64,000 bases of DNA, from contig NC_067203.1 in assembly GCF_026262505.1 (NCBI RefSeq), positions 15,326,392 through 15,390,391 on the forward strand. The letters are read 5' to 3'. Source of the DNA: Trichomonas vaginalis G3. Lineage: Eukaryota > Parabasalia > Trichomonadida > Trichomonadidae. Below the pieces are notes generated by a model. The model was given only the letters and a program-made list of their open reading frames with translations. It was not told where the DNA came from and did no database searches. Below are positions 9,557-16,813 of the stretch, in pieces; within the stretch, counting starts at the first letter, position 1, and every line of letters begins with the position of its first letter. The translations under genes and the position numbers were made by a program.

Positions 9557-10000
9557 ATGTCTGAACATCATATAAAGTTCTTTAAGATCCAACAGTTTGT
9601 AGATGAAGTGAAGAAGCAAAATAAAACAGCAAAGAGACTACTTATATGCTTACCACAAACATTATGTCAAGGAAAGTATGGTTATAGTGCAAGTCCGATC
9701 ATGATCTTTGTCGATAAGCAGAAATACACAAATGAAGGTTTAGCTAATTTACTCAAGTTTGAAAAGATAGCTATAAACATTCCTGACCATTTCTCAGCGA
9801 GAATAAACCTTGACAAGACTAAAAGTTATTGTTTATATGTAGATCTCACGAAATCAACAAAGAGTAAAGACAAAGAATATAACCCAGTTGAACTTAAGAC
9901 AATGGGTAAGAACTTACTCAAAGCTGCTATCAAACCTGTCGAAGAGATCGACATTGAGGATGAAGCAGAAGAAATAGATGTAGATCCTGATGCATTATAA
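9557..10000 (+). CDS. Maverick unknown protein (147 aa) with acidic tail
   Basis: The start is the ATG at 9557, just after a TATAAAG-like AT stretch. Residues 1-110 look like a compact alpha/beta domain with basic helices (FVDEVKKQNKTAKRLL) and hydrophobic strands (PIMIFVDKQ, YCLYVDLTK). The last ~25 residues are strongly acidic (EEIDIEDEAEEIDVDPD). It is convergent with the small gene that ends at 10011, 10 bases away. A globular domain plus acidic tail suggests a nucleic-acid- or capsid-associated protein, but no motif is diagnostic. Confidence 0.6.
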   Translation: MSEHHIKFFKIQQFVDEVKKQNKTAKRLLICLPQTLCQGKYGYSASPIMIFVDKQKYTNEGLANLLKFEKIAINIPDHFSARINLDKTKSYCLYVDLTKSTKSKDKEYNPVELKTMGKNLLKAAIKPVEEIDIEDEAEEIDVDPDAL

Positions 10001-10010
10001 ACGATAAAGT

Positions 10011-10241
10011 TTATTTTTGGAGGAAGATGGTGTCAGACCCTTTAATCTGGTATGCTTGTTCTAGGTAATTGCAGAAACCTAGAAAGATTGGTATTGGTCT
10101 GAGTTTCATATCTGTTCTCTCATCTCTCCATTGAAGCAAGTAAATTTTCATGAAGAGTTCGTCTGGATTCTCAGGTTTTGGTACACACTGATCGAAGATC
10201 TGTATGACCTCTTCATGACCGTACTCCCTATGGTCAGACAT
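10011..10241 (-). CDS. Maverick small protein (76 aa), paralogue of the 14.3-kb gene
   Basis: I prefer the ATG at 10241 (MSDHREYGHEEV). The sequence NPDELFMKIYLLQW followed by a helical IFLGFCNYLEQAY stretch parallels NPEEAILTMFIMKWYE and FLYELGKYN in the gene at 14277-14543, so the two look like an old duplication inside the element. No known domain. Its start overlaps a 25-codon upstream frame by 8 bases, and the pair is divergent from the gene at 10335. Confidence 0.55.
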   Translation of the reverse strand: MSDHREYGHEEVIQIFDQCVPKPENPDELFMKIYLLQWRDERTDMKLRPIPIFLGFCNYLEQAYQIKGSDTIFLQK

Positions 10242-10311
10242 GAGTGTTGAAGAACTTTTGCATCTTCGGACCAGGTTTAGCATCTATGCAACGAGTGGGT
10301 CTCATTGACAT
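10234..10311 (-). CDS. Possible 25-codon leader frame upstream of the 76-aa gene
   Basis: A short ATG-started frame (MSMRPTRCIDAKPGPKMQK...) begins right at the divergent promoter gap and ends by overlapping the start of the 76-residue gene by 8 bases. This could be a real micro-gene, an upstream frame that affects translation of the next one, or chance. Low confidence. Confidence 0.25.
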   Translation of the reverse strand: MSMRPTRCIDAKPGPKMQKFFNTHV

Positions 10312-10334
10312 TTTTGTCACTTTTATTTGGTCGA
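10312..10334. promoter_or_regulatory. Divergent promoter gap with Inr-like TCACTT box
   Basis: This 23-base gap separates starts on opposite strands. TCACTT at 10317-10322 fits the trichomonad initiator consensus TCA(C/T)T(T/A) and lies 13 bases before the ATG at 10335. It suggests that the element uses host-type transcription initiation. The same layout recurs at 13.84-13.87 kb. Confidence 0.45.
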
Positions 10335-10541
10335 ATGGAAGGATTCGAGTTCATGCCACTTGACAGCAAAGAAGGTGCAGAAGAGGTTGTTGTTGCTGCA
10401 TTCTATGCGAGCTCACACGTTGACGCATTCCGAACTTACCAGGATGACCTCGAAAAAGAAGGTCGAAAGCTTGGAAAGATCCAAATGTTGCTTGAGTTCT
10501 TCCGTGGAAACCTTGCACAGAAGTATGAGAAGAAAGAATAA
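10335..10541 (+). CDS. Maverick small helical protein (68 aa), unknown
   Basis: The start MEGFEFMPLD at 10335 is favoured over an upstream codon because an Inr-like TCACTT lies 13 bases before it. The protein is mostly helix with the opening EGAEEVVVAAFYAS and a basic C-terminus (RGNLAQKYEKKE). Its arrangement loosely matches the gene at 13874 (EGQEKVIIDYLQA), and both sit beside a member of the NP(D/E)E small-protein pair, which hints that a two-gene block was duplicated. Function unknown. Confidence 0.5.
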   Translation: MEGFEFMPLDSKEGAEEVVVAAFYASSHVDAFRTYQDDLEKEGRKLGKIQMLLEFFRGNLAQKYEKKE

Positions 10542-10598
10542 ACAACTAATTATTACTGAGCTTAGCTCATAAATGTAAGTTTTTACTCTGATCAGATC

Positions 10599-11105
10599 TT
10601 AGATCTCGTCGGGACAAGCGGAAAGGATAAAGTCCATGAGCTGGACTTTTGTCTTAGTGAGCGGTACTGCGGTCATGAGTAGTTCGCGCTTGTTTGAGCC
10701 ACTTGGAACGCGACCCTTCCAATTCCTCATAGATCTCAAGGCAGAGATCGTGAAGAACTCAAGGACAAAGAGTCTTTGAGACTTGGTAAGGAATCCCTCA
10801 TCATCTCTTTCATCCTGGAGGGTCTTTGTGGATGCAGTGGACTTGATCTCGTCTTCCTCGATCGGATCATTCTCATAATCTTCATCACCCTTCTTCCTAA
10901 ACGTCATCTGCTCTCTCTTGTAGTCGTTCCTGAGAGCATTGAGTCCAGCTTCAAGATCTTGTGAGTTCTTTGCAGGTTTATTGAAAGTTTTCTTTTCCTG
11001 CATTTGCTGTATAAGCTGGGTTTGCTGTTGCATCATCTGCATCATCATTGCCATCATATCTAGTGTTGGTGATGCTGGAGCTGGTGTTGTACCATCTTGG
11101 GACAT
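10599..11105 (-). CDS. Maverick Met/Gln-rich coiled protein (168 aa), unknown
   Basis: I place the start at the ATG at 11103-11105 (MSQDGTTPAPASP); the frame is open further upstream only because a 15-base repeat has no stops. Residues 15-40 are extremely rich in methionine and glutamine (MMAMMMQMMQQQTQLIQQMQ), then come a basic charged linker and a helical C-terminal domain with LTKSQRLFVLEFFTISALRSM. A structural or oligomerising role is plausible. It faces the gene at 11547 across the 15-base repeat array. Confidence 0.55.
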   Translation of the reverse strand: MSQDGTTPAPASPTLDMMAMMMQMMQQQTQLIQQMQEKKTFNKPAKNSQDLEAGLNALRNDYKREQMTFRKKGDEDYENDPIEEDEIKSTASTKTLQDERDDEGFLTKSQRLFVLEFFTISALRSMRNWKGRVPSGSNKRELLMTAVPLTKTKVQLMDFILSACPDEI

Positions 11106-11125
11106 TCGGTCGTCGGTTATGTCTT

Positions 11126-11545
11126 TACAAAAGACTGCTTTACAAAAGACAGCTTTACAAAAGACAGCTTTACAAAAGACAGCTTTACAAAAGACAGCTT
11201 TACAAAAGACAGCTTTACAAAAGACTGCTTTACAAAAGACAGCTTTACAAAAGACGTCTTGACAAAAGACAGCTTTACAAAAGACTGCTTTACAAAAGCA
11301 TTTTCTCACAAAATTGAATACTTTTGCTTTACAAAAGACGTCTTGACAAAAGATTGCTTTACAAAAGCGTCTTGACAAAGATTGCTTTACAAAAGTTGCT
11401 TTACAAAAGATTGCTTTACAAAAGATTGCTTTACAAAAGATTGCTTTACAAAAGTCTGCTTTACAAAAGATTGCTTTACAAAAGATTGCTTTACAAAAGT
11501 CTGCTTTACAAAAGACAGCTTTACAAAAGATTGCTTTACAAAAGC
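11126..11545. repeat. 15-bp minisatellite between divergent Maverick genes (~28 copies)
   Basis: The unit is GCTTTACAAAAGACA, with a GATT-ending variant in the right half and CTTGACAAAAG variants scattered. It fills the whole space between the starts at 11105 (minus) and 11547 (plus). Because 15 is a multiple of three it stays open in several frames on both strands, which creates false long frames. Position suggests an expanded promoter or binding-site array. Confidence 0.9.
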
Positions 11546-11546
11546 C

Positions 11547-11945
11547 ATGACTGATCTTCATCCAATTTGTTTAATCGAACTTAATGAAGTAATTTCTGCA
11601 TATCTCCTGCATGTATTTGGAAACGAGAGGATAAGACAACTCACCAAGGTTTCCAGACGCCAGATCCAAAGACTTGAATCAACTGCAGGAGTAATCCTAA
11701 GCTTTGAAGAAGGATTAACCAATAAGAAAGATGTCATTGACTCCAAGCGTGAAAGCCTTGCTGCTTTCTTACGCAAACACCCATGGGTCGATGTTGATCT
11801 CCAAACTCCTTACCAAGGACTCGTTGAAACCTTCACGACCTACAGACAGCTCCTTGACAGACCTGAGCAGAACCTTCTGGTCGAACGTGATGGCACATTA
11901 AGCCCTACAGACGAGTCAATCCAGAGAGAAGAAGCTCAAGAGTAA
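11547..11945 (+). CDS. Maverick helical protein (132 aa), unknown
   Basis: The start is the ATG at 11547 immediately after the 15-base repeat array (MTDLHPICLIELNEVISAYL). The protein is predicted mostly helical, with a basic patch (KVSRRQIQRLE) and an acidic tail (DESIQREEAQE). GC content is somewhat higher than in the surrounding intergenic DNA. No family recognised. It is followed after 36 bases by the coiled-coil gene at 11982 on the same strand. Confidence 0.55.
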   Translation: MTDLHPICLIELNEVISAYLLHVFGNERIRQLTKVSRRQIQRLESTAGVILSFEEGLTNKKDVIDSKRESLAAFLRKHPWVDVDLQTPYQGLVETFTTYRQLLDRPEQNLLVERDGTLSPTDESIQREEAQE

Positions 11946-11981
11946 AAATCTGACATTTATACTTTACATGACATTTTTTTC

Positions 11982-12557
11982 ATGAGTGTTCACGTTAAGA
12001 TCAATGATGAAAACATGACTTCATGGGAAGATATCATTGATGACATAGAGAATGACCTTGATGAAAACATGATGGGAGCTCAAACGTCAGTTAAGGTCAA
12101 ACTTGGTGAAGTTCAAGAAAAGATCTCCGAGATCAATGCAAAAATATCTGCTCTTACAGAGGTTGACGTTTATTACAGAAGCTTGGAGAGAACTTTAAGC
12201 AAACTTGAACGTCAGAACCAAAGTCTCATAGTTGTGCTCCAGAAACTCAGTCTCATGCGTAAAGCATATAATGACTACCTACATGTAAGAGACTTACCTT
12301 CTTATTCTACTCCAGATCTCGACTTTTCCGATATAAGTCCAATCCTTATTGATACAACACTTACGATAGCAGGGATGCTTCCTACATATCCAGAATATGA
12401 TAACTTACCTCAGCTCTTCGAGTATCTCAAGAAAAAGTTCATGATCTTATTATGCGAGACCATGAAAAGACGTCAAAATACCAGAACAGAACGAGAACAG
12501 AGCTTACTAATAGACTTATTATATAATACTAAAGAAATAAAGGAGTTTTTATTCTAA
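11982..12557 (+). CDS. Maverick coiled-coil protein (191 aa), unknown
   Basis: Starts MSVHVKINDENMTSWED. The acidic N-terminus is followed by a heptad-like coiled coil (~residues 35-90: LGEVQEKISEINAKISAL, YRSLERTLSKLERQNQSL) and a helical C-terminal domain. It ends by overlapping the stop of the convergent 95-residue gene by 9 bases. A structural or scaffolding role would fit but cannot be shown. Related coiled-coil genes of the element lie at 22645 and 13874. Confidence 0.55.
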   Translation: MSVHVKINDENMTSWEDIIDDIENDLDENMMGAQTSVKVKLGEVQEKISEINAKISALTEVDVYYRSLERTLSKLERQNQSLIVVLQKLSLMRKAYNDYLHVRDLPSYSTPDLDFSDISPILIDTTLTIAGMLPTYPEYDNLPQLFEYLKKKFMILLCETMKRRQNTRTEREQSLLIDLLYNTKEIKEFLF

Positions 12558-12836
12558 CTTTGGTATTTTTGGGAAGAACTGATCTGGATCATATTTGTCA
12601 ACCACAGGTTTTGGTATCAAAAGTCTCTCTGGTTCTTGGACGGCTGGTACTGGAAATGGTTCCTTTGGTTTCCTAGCTTTTGGGAGATCTAAAAATTTTC
12701 TTGGTCTCTTTCTTTTGTGTAAGTGTTGTCCATTTTTATCGACAACGAATGTGAGCTTTCCGTCGTCAAAGATGAATGTCGTCGCTTCTTCAGTTCCCTC
12801 ATCAACTATTATCTTCTTGATCTTTCTCTTCTCCAT
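12549..12836 (-). CDS. Maverick small basic protein (95 aa), unknown
   Basis: I choose the ATG at 12836 (MEKRKIKKIIVDEG), because an Inr-like TCACTT lies 10 bases before it. An alternative start lies 18 bases upstream. An N-terminal beta-hairpin-like stretch (ATTFIFDDGKLTFVVDKNG) is followed by a basic proline-rich tail (HKRKRPRKFLDLPKARKPKEP). It overlaps the 3' end of the methyltransferase gene by 35 bases. Function unknown; DNA binding is possible. Confidence 0.5.
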   Translation of the reverse strand: MEKRKIKKIIVDEGTEEATTFIFDDGKLTFVVDKNGQHLHKRKRPRKFLDLPKARKPKEPFPVPAVQEPERLLIPKPVVDKYDPDQFFPKIPKLE

Positions 12837-13644
12837 TAACAGAAAAAGTGACATATATTACTTCATTATTTTTCTGAGTGTTAGGATTAATTAAACCTCT
12901 ATCTATAACATGCTTTCTCATAGGAAATTTCTCTCCATATCTTTTTGTCAATATCTCTATAAGTTCTTCTGTATAAGATTTATCACTACTGAAGTAAATA
13001 GATGGATAATTAAGGACATCAAAGGTTTCTACAGTATCTTTAAGAGTCCATTCATCTCCATACTGTATAGAATAAGTATGGAAGTATGGAGGATCACATA
13101 TAAAGAAAACATTGGGAAGATCTTTATACTCATTGAAGAGTATTCTCCAATCTTTATGAACAATAGTTAAACCTTCAAGATAGTCATCTATGTTTTCACC
13201 AAATAAGTTAGTATATCTGAGGTATAACACTTTCTTCATTAATGTGTCAAGATCATAGTATTTGTATGCTCCAGAATAGAGAAGACGTGAACATAATGTA
13301 TCCCAGTCTATGTATGGAGCTTTACTTATAACTTCTCTGACGATCTCTTTCTGATCAGTAGGAATTTTCTCATCTGGCTTAACATTTATTCTCTCCTTAA
13401 GTTCCTTAAGTATTTCATTCGTGTCATGAATGTGTTTCAGTCTATCAACGTAGTTATCATAGTCGTTAGCTATGATCGTTGCTTTTGGGAACATAATATG
13501 CAACAGATGAGAGATATAGAGAGAACCACCAAATAGGTCAACGAAGACATAATCCCCTTTGATGTCTTTGAGTATGTCGATAAGATCTTTCCTGATCTTC
13601 GACTTATTACCTATGAAAGGTAAAGGAGGTTTGGTAAAAATCAT
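12802..13644 (-). CDS. Dam-type (D12 class) adenine-N6 DNA methyltransferase in the Maverick
   Basis: 280 residues. The N-terminus PPLPFIGNKSKI matches the AdoMet-binding motif X of Dam/D12 enzymes (P-F-x-G-x-K), FVDLFGGS (~34-41) is motif I, and CDPPYF (~183-188) is motif IV, the catalytic DPPY of adenine-N6 methylases. It would transfer a methyl group from AdoMet to adenine in DNA. The family is bacterial and viral in origin; DNA 6mA has been reported in trichomonads. In the element it could mark its own DNA or alter host chromatin, which is inference. Length and motif order are normal for the family, with no specificity subunit visible. Confidence 0.88.
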   Translation of the reverse strand: MIFTKPPLPFIGNKSKIRKDLIDILKDIKGDYVFVDLFGGSLYISHLLHIMFPKATIIANDYDNYVDRLKHIHDTNEILKELKERINVKPDEKIPTDQKEIVREVISKAPYIDWDTLCSRLLYSGAYKYYDLDTLMKKVLYLRYTNLFGENIDDYLEGLTIVHKDWRILFNEYKDLPNVFFICDPPYFHTYSIQYGDEWTLKDTVETFDVLNYPSIYFSSDKSYTEELIEILTKRYGEKFPMRKHVIDRGLINPNTQKNNEVIYVTFSVNGEEKDQEDNS

Positions 13645-13668
13645 TTATATGGTAATAAAAATAAGTGT

Positions 13669-13839
13669 TTACTTGAGACAATAACCTCTGTTGAGTTTGT
13701 AGAACAAGATCAGAAGTACGATCAAGTTCAAAACAACACAAATGGCTAGGATTGCGTTACCAACAATCTTTGTCTTTTCCCAGCAAGACTTCTTCTTTGG
13801 TTCATGTGCTGCTTCGACATCACTGTATGGCTCGGACAT
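13669..13839 (-). CDS. Maverick single-pass membrane protein (55 aa)
   Basis: Start at MSEPYSDVEAAHEP (ATG at 13839); upstream in-frame codons are less likely because an initiator-like ACACTTTTT precedes this ATG. A charged N-terminus with KKKSCWEKTK is followed by one clear hydrophobic segment (VGNAILAICVVLNLIVLLIL, ~residues 26-45) and a short basic tail. By topology it is a small membrane protein with the N-terminus probably cytoplasmic. Virus-like elements sometimes carry such genes for entry or exit; no direct evidence here. Confidence 0.6.
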   Translation of the reverse strand: MSEPYSDVEAAHEPKKKSCWEKTKIVGNAILAICVVLNLIVLLILFYKLNRGYCLK

Positions 13840-13864
13840 TAACTTAAAAAGTGTCATGACCACT

Positions 13865-13870
13865 TCATTT
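13865..13870 (+). promoter_or_regulatory. Inr-like box TCATTT before the 124-aa Maverick gene
   Basis: TCATTT fits the trichomonad initiator consensus and ends 3 bases before the ATG at 13874. The same TCATTTTT string precedes host genes at 45,177 and 58,886, which supports both the start choice and shared promoter usage between element and host. Confidence 0.45.
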
Positions 13871-13873
13871 TTG

Positions 13874-14248
13874 ATGAAGTCAACAGCTTATGTCCACTTC
13901 CTCCCACAAGCACTTGAGGGACAAGAGAAGGTCATCATTGACTACCTTCAAGCCACTGAGAAGCTCCAAAAGCTTCAAGATCTCCGCGAAGAGTTCAAGT
14001 CCCGCTTGAAACAGGAGAACTTACTGCAGGAGTACATGCTCATCCTTTATACACTCATTGATGGCTCCCATTTACCATCAGAGTACACTGCAGTTCTTGA
14101 TGCACTCAAAGATCTTCGCGAACACCAGCCGATCGGTAAAGAAGCCTTCGAGCTCACCATTGAGCAAGCCATCTTCGCCAAGCACAATGCAAAGAAGCAG
14201 ATGCTCGAAGCTCTTGACAAGATCAAAAAGTACGTCGAAAAGTACTAA
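13874..14248 (+). CDS. Maverick helical protein (124 aa), unknown
   Basis: I favour the ATG at 13874 (MKSTAYVHFLPQA), since TCATTTTTG lies directly before it; an ATG at 13856 is the alternative. The protein is nearly all helix, with coiled-coil-like heptads (ATEKLQKLQDLREEFKSRL) and a lysine-rich C-terminus. It is convergent with the NPEE small gene ending at 14277, 28 bases away. Higher GC and codon use unlike the AT-rich neighbours (many GAG, CTC, AAG codons) are notable and shared with the genes at 10335, 11547 and 22645. Confidence 0.55.
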   Translation: MKSTAYVHFLPQALEGQEKVIIDYLQATEKLQKLQDLREEFKSRLKQENLLQEYMLILYTLIDGSHLPSEYTAVLDALKDLREHQPIGKEAFELTIEQAIFAKHNAKKQMLEALDKIKKYVEKY

Positions 14249-14276
14249 AAATAATTACTTGAGTAAACGATAAGTT

Positions 14277-14543
14277 TTATTCATTGTTTCTCTTTTCAAG
14301 ATATTCTTTCATCTTGACGTTATATTTTCCTAACTCATACAAGAACGTGTAGTATGAAACTTCAACCTCACGATGCTTTTCATACCATTTCATTATGAAC
14401 ATGGTAAGAATTGCTTCTTCGGGATTTGAGAAGGGATCTTCTTCACCAAATACGTTGTGATGAACTCTCATTGCTTTACCTACAGATATTGGTTCATCTT
14501 CCTCAGCAATTAGGTCAAAGAACCTTTGTAGTCTTTGGCTCAT
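14277..14543 (-). CDS. Maverick small protein (88 aa), paralogue of the 10.0-kb gene
   Basis: The first true ATG is at 14541-14543 (MSQRLQRFFDLIAEE); the codons before it in frame are not ATG. NPEEAILTMFIMKWYEKH is the region shared in pattern with the 76-residue gene at 10011. The C-terminus is a basic helix (KYNVKMKEYLEKRNNE). No known domain. It follows the gene at 14563 on the same strand after ~20 bases. Confidence 0.55.
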   Translation of the reverse strand: MSQRLQRFFDLIAEEDEPISVGKAMRVHHNVFGEEDPFSNPEEAILTMFIMKWYEKHREVEVSYYTFLYELGKYNVKMKEYLEKRNNE

Positions 14544-14562
14544 TGGAAATGTCACTTTTCGG

Positions 14563-15144
14563 TTAAACGATCACATACTTAAGACATAAATTATACCTAC
14601 TTATTAACTCAGTATATTGTGCATTATATGCATACTTAAACTCTTGAGCAATATTGTTCTCATCAATGATTCTGATCTGAGCTATTTTTGAGAAAGGTGG
14701 TGGAATACCACAACATGTGATGTCTGGGTCCAGTAGGTCTATTTCACACTTGAACCCAGTCATTCTGTGAACAACTTCTTCCAAGTCTGGCTTAGGTAGT
14801 AAGATCTGATCTTTGCTCACTAAGTTAGAAAAGAGCTCTTTGTCTTGGTCTAGAAGTATCTTCTGGTATATACTAAGTAAATACTCTTCTACACCAATCC
14901 TCGATGAAGTCTCCACAGATCTCGATGAGGTCAGGTTGGAAGTTAATGGACTTAAAGGAGGAGGATACATTGGTGCTTCTGAGTTCGTAGTTGTTTCCTC
15001 TTTTTTTATCTCTGTTGGAGCATCACTTACTGTACCAGATGGATAGTTCTTTATCACAATGTTATTAGTTGTTCTTGAATCAACATTGCTTGTTGGTTCA
15101 ATTGGAAGATTAGCTGCACCATAAAGAATTGACTTCGATCTCAT
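14563..15144 (-). CDS. Maverick unknown protein (193 aa)
   Basis: Starts MRSKSILYGAANLPIEP, preceded by a TCATAA initiator-like box. Residues ~20-75 are a low-complexity Ser/Thr/Pro linker, and ~80-190 a folded-looking domain with helices (VEEYLLSIYQKILLDQDKEL), a Cys-Cys pair (DITCCGIPPPF) and a C-terminal helix (AQYTELISRYNLCLKYVIV). No family recognised. It is divergent from the gene at 15180, whose start lies 35 bases away. Confidence 0.55.
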   Translation of the reverse strand: MRSKSILYGAANLPIEPTSNVDSRTTNNIVIKNYPSGTVSDAPTEIKKEETTTNSEAPMYPPPLSPLTSNLTSSRSVETSSRIGVEEYLLSIYQKILLDQDKELFSNLVSKDQILLPKPDLEEVVHRMTGFKCEIDLLDPDITCCGIPPPFSKIAQIRIIDENNIAQEFKYAYNAQYTELISRYNLCLKYVIV

Positions 15145-15179
15145 TTGTTATGAGTAAAAATTGTTTTATTCTCATATAA

Positions 15180-15533
15180 ATGACGAACATTAACCCAGAG
15201 AACAACACAGAATATACTGCAACAGGAGTTGTTTACAATGATCTAGATCAGATCGTCCAACTCAAAGCCCCAAGAGGAAGGAATTTAATAAGACAACCTC
15301 CACCAAAGATATATGTTGATGATGGTAGTAATGGGTTCAACTTAGTGTATCATTACTCATATCCTCAATATGCAAAAATTGGGTCTACCCCAAACGTGAC
15401 AAACCATTATATGAACCTTTATGATGAAGCAAGGTTTCATGCACCAACGAAGAAAGAACCTGATGCATCAAGATTACATGAATTCGCAGACCATGATGGT
15501 TATAGCGATTACTCAATGCCTGTAAGACTTTAA
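15180..15533 (+). CDS. Maverick unknown protein (117 aa), upstream of the integrase
   Basis: Starts MTNINPENNTEYTATG after a TCATATAA box. It is rich in Tyr, Asn, Pro and His (VYHYSYPQYAKIG, LHEFADHDGYSDYS), with an LKAPRGRNLIRQPPPKIYV segment, and looks like an extended or beta-rich protein rather than an enzyme. It precedes the integrase by 13 bases on the same strand, so the two may be transcribed from adjacent promoters. Function unknown. Confidence 0.55.
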   Translation: MTNINPENNTEYTATGVVYNDLDQIVQLKAPRGRNLIRQPPPKIYVDDGSNGFNLVYHYSYPQYAKIGSTPNVTNHYMNLYDEARFHAPTKKEPDASRLHEFADHDGYSDYSMPVRL

Positions 15534-15546
15534 CGTTAATAAAAAA

Positions 15547-16428
15547 ATGACTGTTGGTAAACAAGAAAAAACTTTAATACAAGAGGATTTGATGCTACCA
15601 ATATATTCAACTGATATGGGAGCTTATCAATTCGATACATTTGAGAATCCTGGTGGAACACCACCATATTTTCTTTTGTTCATCAATGTAAACAGTAGAA
15701 AAGGTTATGCGTTCCCAATGAGTGAAAAGAACTCAAACAATGTTCTAAGTGCAATGCAGAAGTTCATTTCACAAGCTACAGGTGAAATGAAGCCTACAAT
15801 ACTTACTAGTGATGAAGACCCAGCTTATACGACACAAAATGTTCGAGATCTGTTGGTCAGTCATAACATTGAGCACATGACGACACAGAAATACAATCAT
15901 AACATACTAGGTATTATTAATAGGTTCTGTAGAACTATTAGAACTATGTTACATATGAAGTTAAACCTCAAAGAAGGTGATAAAACACCACCTTTCACTG
16001 CAGATACAATGAGACAAATTATTAATGACTACAACACTGAATATCATTCAAGCACACAACAAAAGCCTGATGATTTCACAGAAAAGGATAATGAGGAATA
16101 TATAAAGAAGCAAAGATTGAAAGAAGAGTATGTCAGAAAAAATAACCTTTATAACTTAAGACCTGGTCAAAAAGTTCAAGTCATAGTTGAACCAAGAACA
16201 TGGGGTAAAGGTAACCAACAAAGAAGACATCTTGATCCTTCTTATTATACAGTTGATTCAGTTGATACAAGTGCATACTTGTTAAGAGCAAAAGATGGAA
16301 GTGTTTGCAAGATATCCACGTTATCAGATATGGACAAAATAGAGCATGGATTAAAGCAAGGAGAAACTTTAGATCAAGGAAGACACGGTGCTGTTAAAAG
16401 TATTGATGGTCATGAAACTTGTCGGTAA
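15547..16428 (+). CDS. Retroviral-type (c-) integrase of the Maverick
   Basis: The rve/DDE core is recognisable. YSTDMGAYQ holds the first acidic site, TSDEDPAYTT the second, and the family's NHNILGIINRFCRTIR helix follows, then FxxDTMRQIINDYNTEYH and the usual P-x-x-F segment. After ~residue 200 comes the C-terminal SH3/chromo-like part (LRPGQKVQVIVEPR, SYYTVDSVDTSAYLLRAKDG). It would join the element's ends to host DNA with a short target duplication. It sits directly after the 117-residue gene. The domain assignment is firm; activity is not inferred. Confidence 0.9.
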   Translation: MTVGKQEKTLIQEDLMLPIYSTDMGAYQFDTFENPGGTPPYFLLFINVNSRKGYAFPMSEKNSNNVLSAMQKFISQATGEMKPTILTSDEDPAYTTQNVRDLLVSHNIEHMTTQKYNHNILGIINRFCRTIRTMLHMKLNLKEGDKTPPFTADTMRQIINDYNTEYHSSTQQKPDDFTEKDNEEYIKKQRLKEEYVRKNNLYNLRPGQKVQVIVEPRTWGKGNQQRRHLDPSYYTVDSVDTSAYLLRAKDGSVCKISTLSDMDKIEHGLKQGETLDQGRHGAVKSIDGHETCR

Positions 16429-16569
16429 TGATGTAAAGTATGATGTTACGTTTGAGAACGAAAATACAGGAAAAGTGACAGGTAGAGGTATGCGTGAAGG
16501 TAATCCAAACAGTTGTCACAAATGGAAGTACAGTATTGGAGGAAAAAATATTAATGAAGGTCAATGTTA

Positions 16570-16813
16570 AAGATATGCCTAGTTTTCTTGAGAAGTATCG
16601 TGGTTTCGAGTTTAGCTTGTAAGTCCTTTATTTTTGTTTCATACAATGAGATCTTCCTTCTGATCTGTTCATCATTGAGAGGTTGCTTGACTTTACGGAA
16701 CTGTACACGTCCGTCTTTCATTGTATGTACATAATATCCATCAGGAACCTTACCATCTTTATATATTCAGTTAACCACTTTTGTTTAGTTGATGCTTTAA
16801 TGACTTGACTCAT
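16570..16813 (-). pseudogene. Small Maverick gene, paralogue of the 149-aa gene; broken
   Basis: The minus strand here encodes a stretch resembling the YYVxxMKxGxVQxRKxKxPLN block of the gene at 1346-1795, followed by a coiled segment. It starts just inside the 3' end of the neighbouring long gene. It looks broken, with about one break. The region between the integrase and this gene holds nothing else that I can support. Confidence 0.5.

Noticed and set aside
10939-11561. FCKA / FTKDC / LYKRQ repeat frames on both strands
   Set aside because: They are readings of the 15-bp minisatellite; the real genes start outside it at 11105 and 11547.
6653-13644. Bacterial or phage contamination because of the tail-fibre and Dam-type genes
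   Set aside because: Both genes lie between clear Polinton genes with the same base composition and tight packing, so they belong to the element.
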